Source: Syntrophorhabdus sp.
Lineage (GTDB): Bacteria; Desulfobacterota; BSN033; UBA1163
DNA length: 12,213 nt
Assembly (NCBI GenBank): GCA_020724025.1
Contig: DYHU01000097.1
Location: 1 to 12,213 of the forward strand
Direction: 5' to 3'
Shown: positions 7,384 through 12,213 of the stretch, piece after piece
How the letters are laid out: each line of letters starts with the position of its first letter
How positions within the stretch are numbered: the first letter of the stretch is position 1
Notes under the pieces: model-generated
The model's input: the letters and a program-made list of their open reading frames with translations, nothing else
Told to the model about the DNA's origin: nothing
Databases searched by the model: none
Program-made: the position numbers and the translations under genes

Positions 7384-8546
7384 TATCTCTGCAACGCTTC
7401 CACCACCTTCTGCGCGCCCTCCTGCATGCCGGAGGCGACAGTGAAATTAAGACCCGACTCCCTTAAAATCCTCCTTCCCTCTTCTACATTCGTCCCTTCT
7501 AATCTCACCACGATGGGCACATTCACCTTTACTTCTCGAACAGCATCAGTCACCCCTTTTGCAAGTGTATCGCACCGGAGAATTCCTCCAAAGATATTGA
7601 TAAAGACAACCTTCACCGCCGGGTCTGACATGAGAATCTTAAACCCATTCTTGACCATCTCGACCGTTGCCCCTCCGCCGACATCGAGAAAGTTGGCAGG
7701 TTCTGCTCCGAACACCTTAATGATGTCCATGGTGGCCATGGCCAGACCCGCACCATTTACCATGCATCCCACATTTCCATCGAGTTTGATATAATTCAGA
7801 TTGTATTTGGAGGCTTCGATCTCCAAAGGGGCTTCCTCATTAAGATCCCTGAGTGCGGCAATCTCCTTGTGCCGGAAAAGGCCATTATCATCAAAATTGA
7901 TCTTTGCATCAAGGGCGATAAAATCTCCACTCCCGGTAAGTGCCAGAGGATTGATCTCTGCAAGAAGACAGTCCTTCTCGTAGAAGGCTTTAAAAAGGCC
8001 GCTCACGACGCTTCTCAATTTCCCGACCTGAGCGGGTTCAAATCCGAGTCCATAGCCGATCTTGTTCGCCTGAAAAGGCCTCAATCCGACAGAAGGCTCC
8101 ACCCATTCTTTGACTATCTTCTCCGGGGACTCTGCGGCAATCTTCTCAATCTCCACTCCTCCCTCGCGGCTGGCCATGATCACGGGGCAGGTCTTCGATC
8201 GATCCATCACAACCCCAAGATAAAGTTCCTCCTTGATATCTGCTCCTTCTTCCACTAGAACTTTTTGGACGACCCTGCCTGACGGGCCCGTCTGATGAGT
8301 GATCAGAGTCATTCCTAAAATCTCTCTCGCCGCCTTCTCCACTTCTTCGGGATGATTCACGACCCTCACCCCTCCCCCTTTTCCCCTTCCCCCTGCATGG
8401 ATCTGAGCCTTCACAACGATTATCTTTTCTCCAATCCCTTCAGCAATCTTTCTTGCTTCTTCTGAAGTCTCGGCTACTCCCCCCTTTGGAACAGGAACGC
8501 CATAACTTTTCAGGATCTCTTTGGCCTGATATTCATGAATCTTCAT
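7383..8546 (-). CDS. sucC: succinate--CoA ligase [ADP-forming], beta subunit
   Basis: Beta subunit of succinyl-CoA synthetase; its ATP-grasp domain binds the nucleotide while the alpha subunit carries the phospho-histidine. The 387 residues match the usual length. Visible motifs are MKIHEYQAKE at the N-terminus, the glycine-rich KAQIHAGGRGKGGG (46-59), EINPL (197-201), DAKINFDDNG (213-222), NGAGLAMATMD (264-274), the GGGA turn near 290 and FGGI near 319-322. The start is well set by GGGAGGAAG just upstream. As first gene of the minus-strand block it is probably transcribed from the promoter at about 8582-8610. Confidence 0.97.
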   Translation of the reverse strand: MKIHEYQAKEILKSYGVPVPKGGVAETSEEARKIAEGIGEKIIVVKAQIHAGGRGKGGGVRVVNHPEEVEKAAREILGMTLITHQTGPSGRVVQKVLVEEGADIKEELYLGVVMDRSKTCPVIMASREGGVEIEKIAAESPEKIVKEWVEPSVGLRPFQANKIGYGLGFEPAQVGKLRSVVSGLFKAFYEKDCLLAEINPLALTGSGDFIALDAKINFDDNGLFRHKEIAALRDLNEEAPLEIEASKYNLNYIKLDGNVGCMVNGAGLAMATMDIIKVFGAEPANFLDVGGGATVEMVKNGFKILMSDPAVKVVFINIFGGILRCDTLAKGVTDAVREVKVNVPIVVRLEGTNVEEGRRILRESGLNFTVASGMQEGAQKVVEALQR

Positions 8547-8581
8547 TCCACTTCCTCCCCCTTTTAAAATTGAGCGGGCTT

Positions 8582-8610
8582 ATTATAACGGATTTCGTAG
8601 AGCTAAAAAA
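8582..8610 (-). promoter_or_regulatory. candidate sucCD promoter
   Basis: A perfect TATAAT lies at 8587 to 8582 on the minus strand, 36 nt before the sucC ATG. At a 17-nt spacing the -35 position is only TTTTTT, so the match is half good. It is the first suitable -10 upstream of the block, and the divergent accessory genes on the other side mean that a promoter is needed here. Confidence 0.45.
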
Positions 8611-8886
8611 GGGAAAAATGAGGAAGGAATTAAAAGGATATTTTGGGGTTATAAATCGAATATCTCGCTCCCGAGAACTACTTCCTGAAAGAGAGATTTG
8701 ACAGTATGGGCTGAAAAGTGTAGATTTGTATTGGAATGGTTAGCTGGCTATCTTCCTTAATGAAAATATAAATAGTTTTAGACAAACCAATTCAGCAGAG
8801 ACGGTTGCCCGTTCTGCTTAATTACAGCATTAGTCCCATGATCAAAAATTGAGGACATGATAAAATAAGAATGGAGGTTTAAGGTC
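8611..8886. other. Intergenic region between sucC and the toxin-antitoxin pair, with a hairpin
   Basis: No gene is supported here; the frames crossing it lack ribosome sites. One clear structure is a hairpin: AGCAGA (8794-8799) pairs with TCTGCT (8813-8818) and ACGG (8801-8804) with CCGT (8809-8812), with a 4-nt loop and one bulged G. It is not followed by a thymine tract in either direction. It lies about 70 nt before the antitoxin gene and could be an operator or a relic. The antitoxin ribosome site GGAGG is at 8873-8877; no strong promoter was seen upstream of it. Confidence 0.4.
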
Positions 8887-9087
8887 ATGACAAGGGTAGC
8901 GAAATTAGAAAAGGAGATCCGGCAACTCAACCGAGATGAACTCGCTGCGTTCCGGGACTGGTTTCGGAAGTACGACTCTGACGAATGGGACAGGGAGATC
9001 GAAAAGGATGTCCTTGCCGGTAGACTGGACAGGTTAGCAGAAAAAGCAATTGCGGAGCACAGGGTTGGAAGGACAAAAGAAATTTGA
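8887..9087 (+). CDS. antitoxin of a RelE/ParE-type toxin-antitoxin pair
   Basis: A 66-residue, highly charged, mostly helical protein (LEKEIRQLNRDELAAFRDWF, then WDREIEKDVLAGRLDRLAEKA, then AEHRVGRTKEI). This layout, with a conserved FRxWFxxYD-like centre and a C-terminal HRxGRTxxI tail, is one I recognise as the small protein normally encoded directly before RelE/ParE-superfamily toxins. No clear ribbon-helix-helix or HTH motif is visible, so whether it represses its own promoter is unclear. GGAGG lies at good spacing before the ATG. Its stop overlaps the toxin start by 4 nt, implying translational coupling. It would neutralise the toxin by direct binding; that is family-based inference. Confidence 0.75.
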   Translation: MTRVAKLEKEIRQLNRDELAAFRDWFRKYDSDEWDREIEKDVLAGRLDRLAEKAIAEHRVGRTKEI

Positions 9088-9347
9088 AGCATTTTGCTGC
9101 CCCTTCTTTCTGGGAATGCTACACACGGCTTCCGGTAAACATCCAGAAGCTCGCTGATCAATGCTATGAACTCCTGAAATCAAATCCTCGACACCCCTCT
9201 CTCCACTTCAAAAAGATCGAAAAGTACCGCTCGGTGAGGGTTGGCTTGCACTATCGCGCCCTTGGTGTCGATGTCCCCGAAGGATTGTTATGGTTCTGGA
9301 TTGGAACACATGATGAATACCAGAGAATGATTAGGGAGACCGGCTAA
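9084..9347 (+). CDS. RelE/ParE-family toxin
   Basis: An 87-residue protein of the RelE/ParE fold superfamily. Signature segments are LADQCYELLKSNPRHPSLHFKKI in the helical half (about 23-45), YRSVRVGLHYRALGV in the strand half (about 48-62) and the terminal WFWIGTHDEYQRMI (about 71-84), with the HDEY motif common to this branch. Members either cleave mRNA on the ribosome or poison gyrase; the sequence alone does not decide which. The start is TTG, overlapping the antitoxin stop as TTGA; the next residues (KHFAAPSFW) match the usual N-terminus of relatives. The pair stands at the border between core genes and IS elements. It appears intact. Confidence 0.82.
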   Translation: MKHFAAPSFWECYTRLPVNIQKLADQCYELLKSNPRHPSLHFKKIEKYRSVRVGLHYRALGVDVPEGLLWFWIGTHDEYQRMIRETG

Positions 9348-9398
9348 CCCCTCAACACGCAGACCCTAAAAAAGATATAGGAATTCAAAAAAATAAAA

Positions 9399-9474
9399 AA
9401 CCCCTTTTGGCCTGGAGGTTTCGGTGATATAGAATATCACCTGTAGGGTGAAACCAAGAGACCAAAAGGAGGTT
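9399..9474 (+). promoter_or_regulatory. Large hairpin covering the IS1380 transposase ribosome binding site
   Basis: Four nested stems lie in line. AACC (9399-9402) pairs with GGTT (9471-9474). CCTTTTGG (9403-9410) pairs with CCAAAAGG (9462-9469). GGTTTC (9417-9422) pairs with GAAACC (9450-9455). GGTGATAT (9423-9430) pairs with ATATCACC (9434-9441). Together they make about 26 base pairs, with a symmetric 6-nt internal loop and one 8-nt bulge. The two outer stems contain the whole AGGAGG (9467-9472) of the transposase. Folding of a read-through transcript would therefore block translation; a transcript starting inside the hairpin would escape. Confidence 0.7.
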
Positions 9475-9481
9475 AATGGTG

Positions 9482-10804
9482 ATGATACAGCAAACGGTCT
9501 TCGCTTTCAAGGTGGAAACGACGAAGGAGAGACTAACGGCCCACGGAGGGTTGGCTTTGATGGCGGAGTTCAATCATGGGATTGGCTTGAGAGAGCTGAC
9601 GGATCAGTATCTTCCGGCGCCGGGGAGCAATCGGGGTTTTAATCCTTCGGTGATCGTGGATGCCCTTGTGTTAATGTTGCAGGGGGGCGGGAAGAGTCTA
9701 GAAGATCTACGGGAATTAAGAAATGAGGAAGGGTTAATGAAGCTGATAGGTCGTGATGAGATACCAGAGCCTGATACAGTGGGAGATTGGTTAAGGAGGA
9801 TGGGAGATCCGAACAGAGGGCAAGAGGGATTGAAGGAATTAGGTGAGGTGCGAGATAAGATTAATGGAAGGATTTTGAAAAGAGATGGGATAAGGGAATA
9901 CACGTTAGATCCAGATGCGACTGAGATTATTGGAGAGAAGGCAGAGGCCTTGTTTACCTATAATAAGAATAAGGGTTATATGCCCACGCTTGGTTTCTTA
10001 TACGAGACCCCTGTATGCATTTATGACGAGTTTCGAGAGGGCAACGTCCCTCCGGCCTATGGGCAGAAGGAGTTTTACCTGGCGTGCAAGAGGCGAATGC
10101 CCGTGGGGAAAAGAGTCGGGAATTATCGTGCGGATAGTGCGTCGTATCAGGCGGAGTTATTCAATCAGTTAGAGGAGGATGGGGTGAGATATGGGATTAC
10201 AGCGGATCAGGACAAAGCGGTGAAATCGGCCATTGCTTTGATCCCAAGCGGAGATTGGAAGGAACCGGTGAGGGGATGTGGTTATGAGATAGCGGAGACG
10301 GTTCACTGTATGAATGAGACGAAGAAGGCGTTTCGTTTGGTGATAAAACGGGAGGTACGGAGGCAGGGGGAGATATTTGAGCAAGCGGGGCAGTATTTTT
10401 ATCATGCGGTGGCGACGAATTGGTTAGAGGAAGAGAGGAATACCTGGGAGGTTTTGAAGTGGCACAATCAGAGGGGGCAGGCAGAGAATTTTAACAAAGA
10501 ATTAAAGAATGGGATGGGGATGGATCGAATGCCGTGTGGACAGAGCTACGCCAATGCTGTCTTTTTCAGGATAGGAGTAATTGCCTATAATCTTTTCATC
10601 GGATTCAAACGACTTGCCTGTCCAGAATCATGGGTGAAACAGACCATCGCCACGTTCCGGTGGAAGATGGTGCAAGTGGCCGGTCGAATTGTAAAACACG
10701 CAGGGGAGGTCGTCCTGAAGTTGATGACCGATCTGGAAAAATTGGAACTGTTTCGAGGGATCAGAAAAAAATCTTTTGAGTTGAGTTTGTGTCCAGATGG
10801 ATGA
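9482..10804 (+). CDS. IS1380-family transposase
   Basis: DDE transposase of about 440 residues that cuts and joins the ends of its own element. Recognised by IS1380 hallmarks: the N-terminal LMAEFNHGIGLRELTDQYLP region, TLDPDATEI carrying the first catalytic Asp (about 143 or 145), YRADSASYQAEL with the second (about 218), and the HNQRGQAENFNKELKNG block with the catalytic Glu (about 335), followed by MDRMPCGQSYANAVFFR. I chose the ATG at 9482 because AGGAGG (9467-9472) is 9 nt before it; ATG 9476 is only 3 nt away. All catalytic positions are present and the frame is unbroken, so it could be active. Translation is probably limited by the hairpin just upstream. Confidence 0.93.
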   Translation: MIQQTVFAFKVETTKERLTAHGGLALMAEFNHGIGLRELTDQYLPAPGSNRGFNPSVIVDALVLMLQGGGKSLEDLRELRNEEGLMKLIGRDEIPEPDTVGDWLRRMGDPNRGQEGLKELGEVRDKINGRILKRDGIREYTLDPDATEIIGEKAEALFTYNKNKGYMPTLGFLYETPVCIYDEFREGNVPPAYGQKEFYLACKRRMPVGKRVGNYRADSASYQAELFNQLEEDGVRYGITADQDKAVKSAIALIPSGDWKEPVRGCGYEIAETVHCMNETKKAFRLVIKREVRRQGEIFEQAGQYFYHAVATNWLEEERNTWEVLKWHNQRGQAENFNKELKNGMGMDRMPCGQSYANAVFFRIGVIAYNLFIGFKRLACPESWVKQTIATFRWKMVQVAGRIVKHAGEVVLKLMTDLEKLELFRGIRKKSFELSLCPDG

Positions 10805-10866
10805 AAACAGAGACGGATACAGCGGAAAGAGAAAGGGGGCAGTTTGCCCAAAAACTGAGGAATGGC

Positions 10867-10888
10867 ACGCCCCGTTTGGGGCGTTCTT
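10867..10888 (+). terminator. Intrinsic terminator after the IS1380 transposase
   Basis: ACGCCCC (10867-10873) and GGGGCGT (10878-10884) form a perfect 7-bp GC-rich stem with a GTTT loop, followed by TCTTT. It lies 62 nt after the stop codon and on the correct strand. A smaller hairpin, GGGCA with TGCCC (10837-10849), precedes it. Confidence 0.7.
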
Positions 10889-10939
10889 TAACGATACGGA
10901 ATAAAGAGACGATTTGAAGAATCATAATCCTTAGGTGAC

Positions 10940-10987
10940 AACGTTCAGGACATCGTTCACTAAATTAACGTTCAAGACATCGTTCAC
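10940..10987 (+). repeat. Two 21-bp direct repeats at the left end of the second IS
   Basis: Copies at 10940-10960 and 10967-10987 are identical except for one G/A change and are spaced 27 bp apart. Each reads AACGTTCA-R-GACATCGTTCAC. Repeated sites of this kind at an IS end usually bind the transposase. Confidence 0.8.
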
Positions 10988-11026
10988 AAACGCTCTTTGA
11001 CAATCGAATAGCCACATACTGTTCTA

Positions 11027-11063
11027 TCATGAACACCATTAAATCAATAGGAGGTGTTCATGA
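11027..11063 (+). promoter_or_regulatory. Perfect inverted repeat over the second transposase start
   Basis: TCATGAACACC (11027-11037) and GGTGTTCATGA (11053-11063) are an exact 11-bp inverted repeat with a 15-nt spacer. The right arm contains the start codon (ATG 11060) and the end of AGGAGG (11049-11054). In RNA the hairpin would hide the start; as DNA it could also be a protein-binding operator. Confidence 0.65.
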
Positions 11064-12157
11064 AAAAGAAGATTCAGAAAGAACGGGCAATAGCGGTACA
11101 GCGGTATCTCGCCGGAGAAGATCCAGAGAGTATCTGCGCCTCGCTGGGGAAAACGACCCGGTGGCTGTACAAATGGGTATCGCGACATACCCCTGATCAT
11201 CCAACATGGTTTGAAGATCGGTCTCGGCGACCTCTTTCCAGCCCCTACCGCACCCCTGCGGAGATCGAAAAGATCGTGGAGATGGTCCGATTGAACCTGT
11301 ACAACAAGGGACACTTCTGCGGCAATCAAGTCATCCAATGGGAGCTGATCGACATGGAGGTCCAGCCGCTTCCCTCCCTAAGCACCATTGGCCGTATCTT
11401 ACGCCGCCGCGAATTAACCCATCGGCGGACCGGAAGATATATCCCGAAGGGCAAAAAATATCCCGAGCTTCCGGCGGTCTCGCCCAACCAAACCCATCAG
11501 GTTGACCTGGTGGGCCCTTGTTACCTTACCGGCCCGATCAAGTTCTACAGCCTGAATGCTGTCGATGTGGCGATCAACCGCTGCGGGATAGAGCCGATGT
11601 CTTCCCGTGCAGCGCAAAGCGTTTTAGACGCTGTTTATGCCATCTGGCTGCGTATGGGAATCCCGGAGAACCTTCAGGTGGACAATGAGCTGGCCTTTTA
11701 TGGAAGTCCAACCCATCCACGAGGCATGGGACCACTTATTCGTCTCTGCCTACATTATGGCGTCAATCTCTGGTTTATTCCACCTTCCGAGCCGTGGTGG
11801 AACGGAGTCGTCGAAAAATTCAACGACCATTACCAGCAGAAGTTTCTCGACAAAGTCGCCATGTCATCAATGTCACAGCTTCGGCAAGAATCGCTGGCGT
11901 TCGAGCACCGGCACAACAGCACCTATCGCTACAGCAAGATCAAAGGGAAAACTCCTCTCAAGGCATTGGCTGACATGGAGAAGAAATTAGTCTTCCCGAG
12001 CAAGAACAATGCCCCAAGACATCCCTTGGATAAACCGGAGGAAGGATGCTATCATCTTGTAAGATTCATCCGAAGCGACTGTCGGCTGAACATCTTCGGC
12101 GAAATATTCTCGGCTCCACCGGAGACCCAATACGAATACATTGTGGCTACGAAATGA
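11060..12157 (+). CDS. IS481-like DDE transposase
   Basis: A 365-residue transposase with an N-terminal helix-turn-helix (AVQRYLAGEDPESICASLGK, about 12-31, then TTRWLYKWV). A linker with RRELTHRRTGRYIPKG follows. Next comes an rve-type catalytic core with D149 in HQVDLVGP, D208 in QVDNELAF and E252 in WNGVVEKFN. The spacing from second Asp to Glu is longer than the usual 35 because of a GSPTHPRGMGPL insertion, so assignment to IS481 proper is tentative; IS3 or an unclassified rve group is possible. The ATG at 11060 is chosen because AGGAGG is 5 nt upstream; a GTG two codons earlier overlaps the SD. The frame is intact, and the catalytic triad is complete. Confidence 0.85.
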   Translation: MKKKIQKERAIAVQRYLAGEDPESICASLGKTTRWLYKWVSRHTPDHPTWFEDRSRRPLSSPYRTPAEIEKIVEMVRLNLYNKGHFCGNQVIQWELIDMEVQPLPSLSTIGRILRRRELTHRRTGRYIPKGKKYPELPAVSPNQTHQVDLVGPCYLTGPIKFYSLNAVDVAINRCGIEPMSSRAAQSVLDAVYAIWLRMGIPENLQVDNELAFYGSPTHPRGMGPLIRLCLHYGVNLWFIPPSEPWWNGVVEKFNDHYQQKFLDKVAMSSMSQLRQESLAFEHRHNSTYRYSKIKGKTPLKALADMEKKLVFPSKNNAPRHPLDKPEEGCYHLVRFIRSDCRLNIFGEIFSAPPETQYEYIVATK

Positions 12158-12164
12158 AAGGAGG

Positions 12165-12213
12165 GTCGCGGTAGGGACGCTGGTTGCCCAGCGCCCCCCG
12201 CACAGATCCGTAC
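12165..12213 (-). mobile_element. 3' end of a group II intron (tail of domain V, domain VI)
   Basis: Reading the minus strand from the window edge, GTACGGATC resembles the 3' strand of domain V, followed by a short linker and a hairpin that fits domain VI. GCTGG and CCAGC close on a GCAA loop, a GNRA tetraloop, and the stem extends through two G-U pairs that exist only in the minus-strand RNA. A lone A (complement of 12172) is bulged on the 3' side, seven nucleotides before a terminal AC; branch-point A and AY ends are the group II rule. The intron would continue to the right. It lies 8 nt beyond the transposase stop, in antisense orientation. No maturase is visible, as it would be outside. 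Confidence 0.65.

Larger units (their letters stand above)
9365..10935 (+). mobile_element. IS1380-family insertion sequence (ends tentative)
   Basis: A single-transposase element. The proposed ends share CCTAA: 9365-9369 on the left and TTAGG at 10931-10935 on the right. Weak further similarity follows inside (both have TTCAAA about 20 nt in). The resulting length of about 1.57 kb suits the family. The flanking bases are AGAC on the left and TGAC on the right, so no exact target duplication is seen; the second IS begins immediately to the right and may have disturbed it. The internal order is SD-hiding hairpin, transposase, intrinsic terminator. The family call is firm because of the transposase; the ends are not. 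Confidence 0.6.
10936..12213 (+). mobile_element. IS481-like insertion sequence, right end outside the window
   Basis: The left end is placed at TGAC (10936), directly before two 21-bp direct repeats that look like transposase-binding sites, and abutting the proposed end of the IS1380 element. One DDE transposase fills the body. No inverted copy of the repeat occurs between the transposase stop (12157) and the window edge, so the right end lies beyond 12213. From 12165 the sequence instead matches the end of a group II intron on the opposite strand, which suggests the intron sits inside this element. Confidence 0.6.

Noticed and set aside
7267..7794. A 175-residue plus-strand open frame antisense to sucC and across the sucD-sucC gap.
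   Set aside because: It is the shadow of a firmly identified sucC, runs through the heptad repeat and has no family signature.
8778..9161. A 127-residue minus-strand frame over the toxin-antitoxin region.
   Set aside because: It lies antisense to a well-supported overlapping gene pair with good ribosome sites, and its own sequence is low-complexity serine-rich.
9399..9474. The large palindrome before the IS1380 transposase as the terminator of the toxin-antitoxin operon.
   Set aside because: No thymine tract follows it; the right arm instead overlaps the transposase SD. It could weaken read-through but does not have terminator form.
10940..10987. Two 21-bp repeats as a short CRISPR array.
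   Set aside because: The spacer is only 6 bp, there are just two copies, no cas genes are present, and the position fits an IS end.
11039..11338. A minus-strand 99-residue frame antisense to the second transposase start.
   Set aside because: Shadow frame; the plus-strand transposase has clear domains and a complete catalytic triad.

Overview
The window reads as bacterial chromosome, probably from the Desulfobacterota (former Deltaproteobacteria) or a near relative. The reason is gene order: a minus-strand block runs sucC-sucD-prfB-zapB-zapA-[probable 6S RNA]-rny-ymdB-tyrS, and the zapA-ssrS-rny-ymdB neighbourhood is one I associate with that group. This taxonomic call is inference; no rRNA or lineage marker is inside the window.

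Left part, positions 1-8546 (core genome, all minus strand, transcribed right to left). Succinyl-CoA synthetase (sucCD) starts the block. Then comes release factor 2 (prfB), whose full reading frame needs a programmed +1 frameshift. The small coiled-coil division proteins ZapB-like and ZapA follow, then a structured RNA that is best explained as 6S RNA. After a roughly 350-nt untranslated leader come RNase Y (rny), the YmdB phosphodiesterase and tyrosyl-tRNA synthetase. Two intergenic gaps carry inverted pairs of arrays with a 7-bp period, and a third gap carries a 9-bp-period array. At the extreme left edge two sigma70-like promoters point out of the window, so a new transcription unit probably begins just beyond position 1.

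Right part, positions 8600-12213 (accessory, genes on the plus strand). After a divergent intergenic region comes a two-gene toxin-antitoxin module (small antitoxin plus RelE/ParE-type toxin, overlapping by 4 nt). It is followed by an IS1380-family insertion sequence and then a second, IS481-like DDE insertion sequence. Both transposase genes have a strong inverted repeat that can hide the ribosome binding site, a plausible brake on transposition from read-through transcripts. The last 49 bases look like the 3' end (tail of domain V plus all of domain VI) of a group II intron on the minus strand, lying 8 nt after the second transposase stop, so it is probably nested inside that IS.

I found no clearly undescribed system. 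The points most worth checking are the candidate 6S RNA, the heptad-period intergenic repeats, the two start-site hairpins in unrelated IS elements, and the intron end at the window edge.
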